DNA of 13,209 bases from RGIG5612 sp045604025 (GCA_045604025.1 JAZUNG010000175.1:1-13209); one strand, 5' to 3'. Shown: positions 1 through 8,638, counted from the first letter of the stretch. Program-made: numbers and translations. Notes: generated from the sequence alone by a model not told the origin.

Positions 1-343
1 ACTCTGACAGCAGCATTTCATCATCAGAGGAGATCCCGCAGGCAGCGTCAACTACCAGTACAGCTACATCTGTACGATACAGCTCTCTGATGGCACGCTG
101 CACGCGCATCTCACCCAGACCTCCTGTGTCATCGATACCGGGGGTGTCTATGATCACCACGGGCCCCAAAGGGAGCAGCTCCATGGCCTTGCGGACAGGA
201 TCCGTAGTGGTGCCGCGTACATCTGAGACCAGGGCCAGATCCTGACCAGTCACTGCATTTACAAGACTGGATTTACCGGCATTTCTGATACCAAAAAAAC
301 CTATATGGAGCCTTTCAGCTGAAGGAGTTTCATTTAAGCTCAT
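1..343 (-). CDS. hydF: [FeFe]-hydrogenase maturation GTPase HydF, N-terminal part (cut by the window edge)
   Basis: HydF is the GTP-binding scaffold on which the 2Fe subcluster of the [FeFe]-hydrogenase H-cluster is assembled and from which it is passed to the apo-hydrogenase. Only the first 114 codons lie in the window; the rest runs off the left edge. The visible part is the Era/TrmE-like GTPase domain: a Walker A/G1 loop GIRNAGKS at residues 18-25, a G2 stretch GTTTDPV at 44-50, and a G3 motif DTPG at 66-69 in a hydrophobic strand, followed by GGLGE. The NAGKSS context and TTTDPV are characteristic of HydF rather than Era or Der. The dimerisation and Cys-rich cluster-binding domains are outside the window and cannot be checked. 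The start ATG at 343 is preceded by GAGG with 7-nt spacing. It lies 23 nt after hydG with no hairpin between, which fits co-transcription with hydE and hydG. Confidence 0.93.
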   Translation of the reverse strand, partial: MSLNETPSAERLHIGFFGIRNAGKSSLVNAVTGQDLALVSDVRGTTTDPVRKAMELLPLGPVVIIDTPGIDDTGGLGEMRVQRAIRELYRTDVAVLVVDAACGISSDDEMLLSE

Positions 344-366
344 ATCTATGCCTCGTTTCTGCCCGG

Positions 367-1815
367 TCAGAACCTGAAGTCTCTGCGGTCAGAGTTTCTT
401 ATCTGTTCGATGTTTTGGATGGTGATATCCCTGACCTTGTCAGCGGGGATCTTCTGTATCTCGCGCTCGATCATGGCATAGCCGATCTTCCTGGTCTCTT
501 CTGAGGCATAGTCTTCCAGATATTCTGCCAGTGTCATCAGAGCGTTCGGATGGCAGCAGTTGAGGATCTGGCCGTTCTTGCACAGGGACATGAAGCGGTC
601 TCCGGTGCGGCCTTCTCTGTAACATGCAGTACAGAATGACGGGATGTGATCCAGTTCCATAAGCCATCTGACCACTTCGTCCAGTGAGCGCTCATCGGAT
701 ACGTCAAACTGCTCGGTATCATGCGGTCTCTCTGCCGTTGTATATCCGCCTACGGATGTCCTGGAGGCACCGCTGATTTGGGAAATGCCATAATCCAGCA
801 CCCGTCCTCTGATAGCCTCGCTCTCCCTTGTGGAAATGATCATGCCGGTATATGGAACCGCAATGCGTATGCAGGCGATGATCTTCGCAAAGAGCTCATC
901 GGACACGCTGTTATCAAAGACGTCAGGGTCTATGTCATCCGCATGCTTTATCCTGGGTACGCTGATGGTATGGGGTCCGACCCCGTGCACAGCCTCCAGA
1001 TGCTCTGCATGCATCAGAAGACCTGCAAATTCGTACTGATAGCCTTCCAGTCCGAAGAGGACACCCAGCCCGACATCGTCTATACCGCCATCCATGGCTC
1101 TGTCCATGGCTTCGGTATGATATGCATAGTCATGCTTGGGACCGGCAGGGTGGAGCTCTTCATAGCTGGTCTTATTATATGTCTCCTGAAACAGTATATA
1201 TGTTCCTATTCCGGCTTCTTTCAGTTTCCTGTAATTCTCCACAGTAGTTGCGGCGATATTGACATTTACCCTGCGGATGTCTCCGTTTCTGTGATGTACA
1301 GAGTAGATAGTATCGATACATTCGAGTATGTATTCGATAGGATTGTTGACAGGGTCTTCACCTGCCTCGATAGCCAGACGTTTGTGTCCCATATCCTGCA
1401 GGGCAATGACCTCGGCCCTGACCTCATCCTGAGTCAGTTTCTTCCTCGGAATAGTTCTGTTTTTCATGTGATAAGGGCAGTAGACGCAGCCGTTTACGCA
1501 GTAGTTGGACAGATAGAGCGGAGCAAACATAACGATACGGTTGCCGTAGTATGCCAGCTTGATCTCATTTGCAAGCCTGTACATCTCTTCGGTCTTTTCA
1601 GGAATATCGCAGGCCAGCAGGACAGATGCTTCTCTGTGGGTCAGTCCTGCGCATACTACAGACTGGCCTTTGGTCTTTGGACGTGCCTTTTCAAGCAGGC
1701 TGTCGATCAGAGCGATGTTATGTTTGTTCTCTTCGGCGTAGCGGAGAGTTTCCATGATCTCTTCATGGTTGATGAACTCCTCCGCCTTCAGTGAATGCGG
1801 ATCGTAAATATTCAT
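367..1815 (-). CDS. hydG: [FeFe]-hydrogenase maturase HydG (radical SAM tyrosine lyase)
   Basis: HydG is a cytosolic radical-SAM enzyme that cleaves tyrosine to p-cresol and dehydroglycine and then yields the CO and CN- ligands, delivered as an Fe(CO)2CN synthon for the H-cluster. The 482-aa product matches the usual family length. The radical-SAM CX3CX2C motif is seen as Cys106, Cys110 and Cys113 (CVNGCVYC). The C-terminal CX2CX22C motif that binds the auxiliary cluster with the dangler iron is complete as Cys395, Cys398 and Cys421. This second motif separates HydG from the related ThiH and from HydE. The start ATG at 1815 has a strong SD (GAGGGG, about 7 nt upstream) lying within the last codons of hydE. 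Only 1 nt separates it from the hydE stop, so the two are probably translationally coupled. Nothing suggests loss of function. Confidence 0.97.
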   Translation of the reverse strand: MNIYDPHSLKAEEFINHEEIMETLRYAEENKHNIALIDSLLEKARPKTKGQSVVCAGLTHREASVLLACDIPEKTEEMYRLANEIKLAYYGNRIVMFAPLYLSNYCVNGCVYCPYHMKNRTIPRKKLTQDEVRAEVIALQDMGHKRLAIEAGEDPVNNPIEYILECIDTIYSVHHRNGDIRRVNVNIAATTVENYRKLKEAGIGTYILFQETYNKTSYEELHPAGPKHDYAYHTEAMDRAMDGGIDDVGLGVLFGLEGYQYEFAGLLMHAEHLEAVHGVGPHTISVPRIKHADDIDPDVFDNSVSDELFAKIIACIRIAVPYTGMIISTRESEAIRGRVLDYGISQISGASRTSVGGYTTAERPHDTEQFDVSDERSLDEVVRWLMELDHIPSFCTACYREGRTGDRFMSLCKNGQILNCCHPNALMTLAEYLEDYASEETRKIGYAMIEREIQKIPADKVRDITIQNIEQIRNSDRRDFRF

Positions 1816-1816
1816 A

Positions 1817-2872
1817 TTATTTCCCCTCTTTTATATCCCCTCTGTCGGTCACTATCCTGTAACCGATAGCATTTATACGTTCTTTTAAATGTTCAATGCA
1901 CTCAGCCGCTTCATCCCCGGAGCTGAGCTTGTTGTCATACAGTTCATATTTCTTCCTGACTGAGGTCGGAGAAAGATTGGGCATAATGACATTTGCCCCG
2001 GAAAGAATGCCTTTTTCGCGTCCTTTGGGGTCAATGGTCCCCAGAGCAGTAGTGGCAGGAAGCAGTATGTTCGGTTTGATCAGTCTGATCAGTGACAGCA
2101 GGAAGCATGTCAGGTCAGCGCTTCCTGCAGAGTGGCCGGAGAATGTGGTATCTTTGTGCGGGATAAACGGTCCTATCCCGCACATCTCAGGAGAGAAGGT
2201 CTCGATAAACTTCAGATCTTCAGCAAGGGTGTGAATGCTCTGTCCGGGAGATCCGACCATGAATCCGCATCCGGTCTGAAAGCCGATGTCCTTCAGATCC
2301 TTTAGGCACCTCATGCGGTTTTCAAAAGACATTCCCGCTGGGTGAAGACTTTTATAGTGTTCTTTATCCGCGGTCTCGTGCCTGAGAAGATAACGGTCAG
2401 CCCCGGTTGCAAACATCTTCTCGTAATCATCCCGCGGATATTCTCCCAGCGACAGAGTGATCGCTGCATCCGGAAAGGCCTCTCTGATACGGGCTGTGAT
2501 CCAGCAGATACTGTCTGTGGATACAACTCCCTCGCCTCCCTGAAGAACGAATGTCCTGAAGCCCAGTCTGTAGCCTGCCTCAGCACATATAAAGATCTCA
2601 TCTTCTGTCAGGATATATCTGTCACAGTGCGTATTGGACTTTCTGATCCCGCAGTAGTAGCAGTCGTTCCTGCAGACATTTCCGATCTCGATCAGACCCC
2701 TGACATATATGTCTGTTCCATATACTTTGCGTCTGGCCGTATCTGCCATGTGTGCAGCGTATGAAGCTATGCCTTCTGCATCCCACTCAGCAAGAAGAGT
2801 TTCATATTCGGTCAGAGTCAGACTGTGTGCAGTATTCAGTTTATCAAGAAGATCTCTTGCCTGTTCACTCAT
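1817..2872 (-). CDS. hydE: [FeFe]-hydrogenase maturase HydE (radical SAM)
   Basis: HydE is a radical-SAM enzyme of the BioB-like group. It is understood to act on the iron-cysteine synthon released by HydG during assembly of the azadithiolate-bridged diiron site. The 351-aa protein is of normal family length. The CX3CX2C motif is Cys67, Cys71 and Cys74 (CRNDCYYC), followed by a TIM-barrel-like body with GGEG near the SAM site. Only one C-terminal Cys (about residue 325) is seen where some family members carry a second, non-essential cluster. I chose the ATG at 2872 (MSEQARD) although the frame is open further upstream to an ATG at 2932: the extra 20 residues are a hydrophobic run lying over the coding end of the preceding gene, and 351 aa fits the family. 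No SD precedes 2872; the start overlaps the stop of the upstream GH13 gene (ATGAGTGA, 8 nt), so termination-reinitiation is the likely mode. Confidence 0.95.
   Translation of the reverse strand: MSEQARDLLDKLNTAHSLTLTEYETLLAEWDAEGIASYAAHMADTARRKVYGTDIYVRGLIEIGNVCRNDCYYCGIRKSNTHCDRYILTEDEIFICAEAGYRLGFRTFVLQGGEGVVSTDSICWITARIREAFPDAAITLSLGEYPRDDYEKMFATGADRYLLRHETADKEHYKSLHPAGMSFENRMRCLKDLKDIGFQTGCGFMVGSPGQSIHTLAEDLKFIETFSPEMCGIGPFIPHKDTTFSGHSAGSADLTCFLLSLIRLIKPNILLPATTALGTIDPKGREKGILSGANVIMPNLSPTSVRKKYELYDNKLSSGDEAAECIEHLKERINAIGYRIVTDRGDIKEGK
2865..2872 (-). promoter_or_regulatory. Stop/start overlap coupling GH13 gene and hydE
   Basis: On the minus strand the bases ATGAGTGA contain the hydE start ATG and, in another frame, the TGA stop of the GH13 alpha-glycosidase. 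The 20 nt upstream are C/T-rich and then A-rich (TTCTTTCTAAAA) with no purine-rich SD, so hydE translation is inferred to depend on ribosomes finishing the upstream gene. Confidence 0.6.
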
Positions 2873-4925
2873 TTTTAGAAAGAAGCAGTACGCCCAGAGG
2901 AGGAAGAGTACAACCCTCGCCCGAATATACATTTCCGGTCAGCAGATCTGTTCCGGAAACCCGTCTGTCAGAAGTGATATCTTCCCACTCGAATATACCT
3001 CGGTTAACGATCAATCTGATCCGCTCAGATCCATCCGACCGTTCCATACATACCACATGTCCCGAAAGACCATAGATATGGAAATCGCCATCTGTCAGAA
3101 CAGGATGGTCATTCTTAAGTGAGCACAGAAAACGGAAGTGCTCTGTAAGGGAAGCATCTTCAGATCTCCAGGGGAAGTTCCCTCTGCAGTATGGATCTTC
3201 GAATCCTTCCATGCCTGCTTCGTCTCCGTAATAGATGCAGGGAACTCCGGGCATCACAAACTGCATAAGAGACATGGCTTTCAGTCTGCTGTATGCAAGC
3301 CATTTCTTGTCTTCCGGAATATGCCAGCATTCTCTGATGGCATCAGACCTGCTGATACCGGATGACACTAGCTTTTGTTCTTTGTCTGACAGCTCTGCTG
3401 ACGTATCTTCCAGCCTGGCTCTTACAGATTCAGGACCATCAGCCAGTTCTGTGAGGATACGGATCCTGTCATGGCTTCCTATGAGGTTGAGGGCAGCATA
3501 GAAGTTCTCCGGAGGATAGTTTTCCTGCAGACTCGTAAGAACGGATGCGAAAGTAAATGCATCTGTCCTGCCTTTTATATAGTCCAGGGCAGCAGCCCTG
3601 AACGGATAGTTCATGGTTGACTGAAGCTCATAACCAGAAAAGTATTTTCTGAGCTCGCCGTAGCTTTCCTTGTGGGACGCGTCTTCCCAGACCTCGCCCA
3701 GGAGCAGGCTGTCAGGGCTTTCTTCGAGCATGGCAGAGCGGATACCCTGGATGAATTCATCCGGCAGCTCATCGGCCACGTCCAGCCTCCAGCCGGATGC
3801 ACCGAGTCTCAGCCACTTTCTGATCACACTGTCTGGAGATCCATAGATAAAGTCCTGATAGCTACGGGTCATCTCCCGCACGTTCGGAAGATCCGGAACG
3901 CCCCACCAGCTTTCATATTCATCATCTGTAAATGTATACCAGGGATAGTACGGCGACTCTTCGCCCTGGCAGGCGCCGGGTTCATCAAAACGGTCATATA
4001 TATCAAAATATCTGCTGTCAGCTCCTGTATGACTGAACACACCATCCAGTATGATATGAATCCCCATCTCTCTGGCAGCAGAGCAGAGCGATATGAAGTC
4101 TTCTTCGCTTCCGAAGGCTTCATCGATCTGCATATAGTCAGCTGTATCATATTTATGGTTGCTGGATGCCTTGAAGATGGGATTCAGATAGATCACACTG
4201 ATCCCCAGATCCTTCAGATATCCCAGCTTGTCTCTGATACCTGCCAGATCACCTCCTGAGAAGATCCATTCACTGACTCCCCCGGAAGCATTCCGAGGGT
4301 AGTGAGGAGGAACAGACCAGTCATTTTCCACGCTCCTTTCCGGACGAGGAAACTGTCTGATCAGCTTCTCGAAAAAGTCTGCTTCACCCTCAGATCCTGT
4401 AACTCCTGTATATGACAGATCTCTGGTGACACCATACTCATAAGCAGCCTGAGCAGCTGACTGATGTTCTTCCCAGCGTTCGCTCCTGGCAAATCTGTCA
4501 GGGAAGATCTGATAGACTATGCCTTTCCTGTACCAGTCAGGGATATGATCGGGCCTGTAGACCGTGATCTGATATGGTATGGGGTCTGCCTCGTAAATAC
4601 ATCCCTCCCCGCCGAAGCGCTGTGAATTATTGCCATACAGGTATGTTACGCAGCCGTCAATAATGCGAAATGTATACCAGCAAACACCGGGAGTATAGCT
4701 GACAGTAAGATCTGCTTGAAACCTGTAAGCGCCGTCACCATTCACAAAAGATCTCATACGGATAGAAGATAAGCTGCCTTCAAAAGAGCAGTCCAGGAAT
4801 GCAACAGGCTCTTCATTACACGAAACATCCGCCACATCTATGGACAATGTGACGGATGATCCTATGGATGCAGCCCCGAACGGACTGCGATACTCTGATA
4901 AATGTGAATTGTGGTAAAGGCGCAT
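2865..4925 (-). CDS. GH13 alpha-glycosidase, neopullulanase/cyclomaltodextrinase-like
   Basis: This is a cytoplasmic alpha-glucan hydrolase of glycoside hydrolase family 13; no signal peptide is visible. Residues 1 to about 125 look like the beta-sandwich N-domain (CBM34-like, with YRSPFGA at 12-18) found in maltogenic amylase, neopullulanase and cyclomaltodextrinase relatives. The TIM barrel begins near residue 131 (WYRKGIVYQIFPDRF). The four GH13 regions are intact: LDGVFSH (Asp294, His299), GWRLDVADE (nucleophile Asp382), LLGEVWE (acid/base Glu411) and IGSHD (Asp486). A region-V-like DLPNV is at 345-349, and a beta-sandwich C-domain ends the 686 aa. Exact specificity (linear maltodextrin, cyclodextrin, alpha-1,6 branch) cannot be read from sequence. 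It sits 3 nt after glgA, with an AAGGAG SD 12 nt upstream inside the glgA end, and overlaps hydE by 8 nt. Position in the glycogen operon suggests a role in trimming or debranching glycogen-derived dextrins. Confidence 0.88.
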   Translation of the reverse strand: MRLYHNSHLSEYRSPFGAASIGSSVTLSIDVADVSCNEEPVAFLDCSFEGSLSSIRMRSFVNGDGAYRFQADLTVSYTPGVCWYTFRIIDGCVTYLYGNNSQRFGGEGCIYEADPIPYQITVYRPDHIPDWYRKGIVYQIFPDRFARSERWEEHQSAAQAAYEYGVTRDLSYTGVTGSEGEADFFEKLIRQFPRPERSVENDWSVPPHYPRNASGGVSEWIFSGGDLAGIRDKLGYLKDLGISVIYLNPIFKASSNHKYDTADYMQIDEAFGSEEDFISLCSAAREMGIHIILDGVFSHTGADSRYFDIYDRFDEPGACQGEESPYYPWYTFTDDEYESWWGVPDLPNVREMTRSYQDFIYGSPDSVIRKWLRLGASGWRLDVADELPDEFIQGIRSAMLEESPDSLLLGEVWEDASHKESYGELRKYFSGYELQSTMNYPFRAAALDYIKGRTDAFTFASVLTSLQENYPPENFYAALNLIGSHDRIRILTELADGPESVRARLEDTSAELSDKEQKLVSSGISRSDAIRECWHIPEDKKWLAYSRLKAMSLMQFVMPGVPCIYYGDEAGMEGFEDPYCRGNFPWRSEDASLTEHFRFLCSLKNDHPVLTDGDFHIYGLSGHVVCMERSDGSERIRLIVNRGIFEWEDITSDRRVSGTDLLTGNVYSGEGCTLPPLGVLLLSKNE

Positions 4926-4928
4926 TAT

Positions 4929-6383
4929 TTACAGGAACTCCTTGTACAGCTGAAGGTATCTGGCGGCAGAAGCGTTCCATGAGAAGTCTTCATGCATGGC
5001 ATGATCGATCAGACCATTAATGGCTTCCTTGTCATTGTAGAAGAGGTCGTTGGCATGCTTCATGGTGAAGAGCAGTTCATGCGCATTGTAGTTGGCAAAC
5101 GTAAATCCGGTGCCTGAGCCATCATACATATTGTAAGGCTGTACGGTATCCTTCAGTCCGCCTGTCTCGCGTACGATAGGAAGCGAGCCATATCTCATGG
5201 CTGTGATCTGCGTCAGACCGCACGGCTCGAACAGTGAAGGAACCAGCATGAAATCAGAGCCTGCATAGATCAGACGTGACAGGCTTTCATCGAAGTACAG
5301 GGCTGCGGCAAACTTGTGAGGCATGAAAGCAGCCATAGAGCGGAACTTGTCCTCATATTTCTTCTCGCCGACCCCGAGTACGACGAACTGCACATCCATG
5401 AACATGAATTCATCAATGATAGCCAGAACCAGATCCAGTCCCTTCTGGTCTGTCAGTCGGCTGATGATGGCGAAGATCGGCTTATCCGCAGATACCTCCA
5501 GTCCCAGTCTGCTCTGAAGGGCTTCCTTGTTCTGAACACGGGCAGAGAAGTCATCGGCAGAGAAATGGAAGGGTATCATGGGATCCTTCATAGGATCGAG
5601 CACCTTGGTGTCCATGCCGTTCAGGATGCCGTGGAGTACACTCCTCCTGGAGTTGAAGATATCCTGTGCACGCTCGCCATAGAAATCCGTGCAGATCTCT
5701 TCTGCGTATGTAGGACTGACTGTGGTCAGACAGTCAGCCAGTGACAGAGCGCTGCGCATATAGTTGATATCGCCGTCATAGACCAGGCCGCAGTCTCTGG
5801 CTTCATCAACACTGAACCCCAGGATGTCACCGATGGCATAACCGGAGAACACGCCCTGGAACTTCAGGTTATGAATGGTGAATATTGTCTTAAGATGCGC
5901 GAATCTTTCATCCTGACGGTACCAGACCTTGAGGAATGCAGGTACCAGGGCTGTGTGCCAGTCATTGCAGTGGATGATATCGGGCTTGAAATCAATATAT
6001 TTCAGAGCCTCCAGTACCGCTTTGGAGAAGAACGCGGCTCTCTCACAGTCATCGTCATAGCCGTAAGGCATATCACGGTAGAAATAATACTCGTTGTCAA
6101 TAAAGTAAATGGTGACTCCTTTGTGGCGCATGGTCTCGATGCCGCAGAACTGATGTCTCCAGCTGAGATCTATATAGAAATCGGCCACATGGGTCATCTG
6201 ATCTTTGTATTTCTGATAGATGGTACCGAACTTGGGCATGATCAGTCTGACGTCAGCACCCATTTTGACAAGGGCTGCCGGCAGGCTTCCGGCTACATCG
6301 CCCAGACCACCGGTCTTGGCAAAAGGAACTGCTTCAAATGCCGCAAAAAGTACTCTCGGTCTGGTTCTTTTAGCTGCGCTCAT
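4929..6383 (-). CDS. glgA: Glycogen synthase GlgA (ADP-glucose type, GT5)
   Basis: GlgA transfers glucose from ADP-glucose to the non-reducing end of a growing alpha-1,4-glucan. The 484-aa protein is of standard bacterial length. The N-terminal Rossmann domain carries the ADP-glucose-binding KTGGLGD motif at residues 23-29 (Lys23). The C-terminal domain carries SRLTDQKG and the GT-B signature PSLFEPCGLTQ at 382-392 (Glu386), followed by TGGLKDTV, all typical of GT5 synthases. The ATG at 6383 overlaps the glgD stop by 4 nt (ATGA) and has an AGGGAG-type SD 5-6 nt upstream, inside the end of glgD. The direct substrate supply comes from GlgC/GlgD encoded immediately upstream. No missing catalytic residues were noticed. 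Confidence 0.97.
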   Translation of the reverse strand: MSAAKRTRPRVLFAAFEAVPFAKTGGLGDVAGSLPAALVKMGADVRLIMPKFGTIYQKYKDQMTHVADFYIDLSWRHQFCGIETMRHKGVTIYFIDNEYYFYRDMPYGYDDDCERAAFFSKAVLEALKYIDFKPDIIHCNDWHTALVPAFLKVWYRQDERFAHLKTIFTIHNLKFQGVFSGYAIGDILGFSVDEARDCGLVYDGDINYMRSALSLADCLTTVSPTYAEEICTDFYGERAQDIFNSRRSVLHGILNGMDTKVLDPMKDPMIPFHFSADDFSARVQNKEALQSRLGLEVSADKPIFAIISRLTDQKGLDLVLAIIDEFMFMDVQFVVLGVGEKKYEDKFRSMAAFMPHKFAAALYFDESLSRLIYAGSDFMLVPSLFEPCGLTQITAMRYGSLPIVRETGGLKDTVQPYNMYDGSGTGFTFANYNAHELLFTMKHANDLFYNDKEAINGLIDHAMHEDFSWNASAARYLQLYKEFL

Positions 6384-7483
6384 ATACGCTCCCTCTTACT
6401 GATAGCCATTGGTGAATCCTGGCTGGCCAGGATCTTAACATTCGGTTTTACGGTGACGTATTTGTCACAGATGACATTTTCCAGTATGACATTGTCTGCG
6501 ATCTCACAGTGCTGCATGAGTACGCAGTTTCTGATGACCGCATTTTTCGATACGTGAACGTCACGGAAAATGATACTGTTCTCAACTGTTCCCTCGATGA
6601 TGCAGCCGGATGCGATCAGAGATGATGATACTGATGAGCCTGCCATGTATTTGGCCGGAGGAGCATCCTGAACCTTGGTATAGATAGGCGTGTCATGATT
6701 GAACAGAAGCTTTCTGACATCTTCTCTCAGCAGATCTGTCGAGGTATCCATATAGGTCTTCAGATTGTTGACTATGCCTACATATCCGTTGAATCTGTAG
6801 CCACCGATCCTGAAGTCGTTCATATGCTGTGAGAATACATCCAGCAGATCCATATAACTCATATGCTCATACCAGTCGATGAGCTGGATCAGGAGGTCGA
6901 GATTGATGATGAACGCGTCGATGAAGCAGTTGCCTTCCTTGTTGGCACCTGAAACTATATCGGTAACACGTTCGCGGCTGCTGATATCCAGATATACCTC
7001 GTGCTCACTGTCGCAGAACAGGCCCTTCTTGTAGATCATGGTTATATCATTGCCGGTCTCCACATGGAACTTCTCAACTTCCTCAAAGTCGATATTATAG
7101 ATCTTGCTGCTGTCGCAGATCAGAACATGTTTGCATCCGCCACGCTCCAGGAAAGCCCTGTTCTGTCTGAAGTCACGGATCACATATTTGCCTCTGGCAC
7201 CCTGGATACCGTAGACTGTTCCGGGCAGGATGAAGAGTCCGCCTATCTTGCGGTCCATAGCCCATTCCTTTCCTACGCCTACATGGTCCATCAGAGACCT
7301 GTACATATATGGTGTGATCAGACCGACTGTCCTGACTCCGGAGTTGACCATGTTGGACAGAGGGAAGTCGATCATTCTGTATCTTCCGCCGATAGGCAGG
7401 CTGGCAGATGGTCTTTCAGATGTCAGTGTGCCGAATTCGCCGGTATTGTAATTGGTTGTAATAAGGCCCATAAGATCGTTCAT
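6380..7483 (-). CDS. glgD: GlgD, non-catalytic subunit of ADP-glucose pyrophosphorylase
   Basis: GlgD is a GlgC paralogue found in Firmicutes. It pairs with GlgC in a heterotetramer and raises its activity, having little or no activity itself. This 367-aa copy keeps the nucleotidyltransferase fold (GGRYRMIDFPLSN near 32-44, matching GGKYRIIDFPLSN in the neighbouring GlgC) and a left-handed beta-helix-like tail (ENSIIFRDV, IRNCVLMQHCEIAD). It has lost catalytic parts: the N-terminal GGxGxRL loop is replaced by TTNYNTGEFG, the metal-binding Asp of GDQLYK is replaced by Ser126 in the aligned segment SSKIYN, and the glucose-1-phosphate-binding EKP motif is absent. The start has the strongest SD in the window, AAAGGAGG (plus-strand 7492-7499) with 8-nt spacing. 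It lies 3 nt after glgC and overlaps glgA by 4 nt, consistent with matched production of the subunits. Confidence 0.94.
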   Translation of the reverse strand: MNDLMGLITTNYNTGEFGTLTSERPSASLPIGGRYRMIDFPLSNMVNSGVRTVGLITPYMYRSLMDHVGVGKEWAMDRKIGGLFILPGTVYGIQGARGKYVIRDFRQNRAFLERGGCKHVLICDSSKIYNIDFEEVEKFHVETGNDITMIYKKGLFCDSEHEVYLDISSRERVTDIVSGANKEGNCFIDAFIINLDLLIQLIDWYEHMSYMDLLDVFSQHMNDFRIGGYRFNGYVGIVNNLKTYMDTSTDLLREDVRKLLFNHDTPIYTKVQDAPPAKYMAGSSVSSSLIASGCIIEGTVENSIIFRDVHVSKNAVIRNCVLMQHCEIADNVILENVICDKYVTVKPNVKILASQDSPMAISKRERI

Positions 7484-7486
7484 TGC

Positions 7487-8638
7487 TTAAGCCTCCTTTA
7501 CGTTTGTATATGTCTGGCTGTCGCCTATCACAGCGATGCCTCCGTCTGCTTCAGCGCCGTCCAGAACAGAACCTGCTGTGATCACGCTTTCTTCGCCTAC
7601 GATCGCGTGACGAAGGATGGCGTTTGCGTCGATACGGACTCCGGGAAGTATGATGGAATCCTCAACTACAGCGCCGTCACCGACATATACGTCGGTTGAC
7701 AGGATAGAGTGATTTACATCACCCAGGATAGTGCATCCGTTGCAGATCAGGCTGGACTGAATGTGTGCATTGCTGCCTACATAGTGAGGAGGTGACATAT
7801 TGGAGTTGGAGTAGATACGCATCTTACTCTCGAAAATATTGAATTCGGGATCATTATCCAGCAGCTCCATCTGAGTCTGGTAATAGCTGTCGATGGTTCC
7901 GACATCCTGCCAGTAGCCTTCAAATGTGTAGGCATATATGGGATGACCGCCTGCAAGCATCTTGGGAATGATGTCTCCGCCAAAGTCCTTGTGGCTGGAC
8001 TGGTCAGCATGATCGATCATCAGAGCTTCCCTCAGCACAGGCCAGTTGAAGATATAAATACCCATGCTGGCCAGGTCACTGTCAGGCTCCTTGGGTTTTT
8101 CTGTGAATTTGATGATCCTTTTATCATCATCGACCGTCATGATGCCAAATCTGCTGGCATCTTCAATAGGCACTCTGATAACCGAAACAGTCAGGTCAGC
8201 CCCGTGCTCTTTGTGGAAATCCAGCATCTCGCTGTAATCCATCTTGTAGAGCTGGTCACCTGAGAGGATCAGTACATATTCCGGATCGTATTTGTCCAGA
8301 AAGTCGATATTTCTGTAGATGGCATCTGCAGTGCCTTCGTACCAGCGTCCGCCGTTCTCTGTAAAGTAGGGCGGCAGGATGTGAAGACCCCCCTCTGCAT
8401 TGTCAAGGTCCCAAGCTTCACCATTTCCCACGTAGGAATTCAGGATCAGTGGCTTGTACTGTGTCAGTACGCCTACTGTATCAATGCCTGAGTTGGTGCA
8501 GTTGGACAGCGGAAAATCGATGATCCTGTATTTTCCGCCGAATGCCACTGCAGGTTTGGCGTTTCTCTTGGTCAGAGCACCAAGACGGCTTCCCTGGCCG
8601 CCTGCAAGCAGCATTGCAACAATTTCCTTCTTCCTCAT
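7487..8638 (-). CDS. glgC: Glucose-1-phosphate adenylyltransferase GlgC (ADP-glucose pyrophosphorylase)
   Basis: GlgC makes ADP-glucose from ATP and glucose-1-phosphate, the committed and usually regulated step of glycogen synthesis. The 383-aa protein has the nucleotide loop GGQGSRL at 13-19, the catalytic metal-binding Asp128 in SGDQLYK, and the sugar-phosphate-binding EKP at 180-182 (Lys181). The C-terminal half is the usual left-handed beta-helix with hexapeptide-like repeats. The frame is open to an ATG at 8713, but the start at 8638 (MRKKEIVAM) is preferred: it gives the family length, has an AAAGGAAG SD 10 nt upstream, and avoids a 47-nt overlap with glgP. It is separated from glgP by 28 nt, the widest gap in the block, with no convincing promoter or hairpin seen there. 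The active enzyme is probably a GlgC/GlgD complex. Confidence 0.97.
   Translation of the reverse strand: MRKKEIVAMLLAGGQGSRLGALTKRNAKPAVAFGGKYRIIDFPLSNCTNSGIDTVGVLTQYKPLILNSYVGNGEAWDLDNAEGGLHILPPYFTENGGRWYEGTADAIYRNIDFLDKYDPEYVLILSGDQLYKMDYSEMLDFHKEHGADLTVSVIRVPIEDASRFGIMTVDDDKRIIKFTEKPKEPDSDLASMGIYIFNWPVLREALMIDHADQSSHKDFGGDIIPKMLAGGHPIYAYTFEGYWQDVGTIDSYYQTQMELLDNDPEFNIFESKMRIYSNSNMSPPHYVGSNAHIQSSLICNGCTILGDVNHSILSTDVYVGDGAVVEDSIILPGVRIDANAILRHAIVGEESVITAGSVLDGAEADGGIAVIGDSQTYTNVKEA

Noticed and set aside
344..366. The hydG-hydF gap as a possible terminator
   Set aside because: At 23 nt it holds the hydF SD and no stem-loop with a T-run, so the operon appears to continue.
721..1794. A 357-codon open frame on the plus strand opposite hydG
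   Set aside because: It lies wholly antisense to hydG, which has complete catalytic motifs. The plus-strand product is rich in Cys, His and hydrophobic runs without recognisable domains and has no SD. It is a codon-bias shadow.
2873..2932. A 20-residue hydrophobic N-terminal extension of HydE that could be read as a signal anchor
   Set aside because: HydE is a cytosolic radical-SAM enzyme of about 350 aa. The extension coincides with the coding end of the GH13 gene, and no SD supports the upstream ATG.
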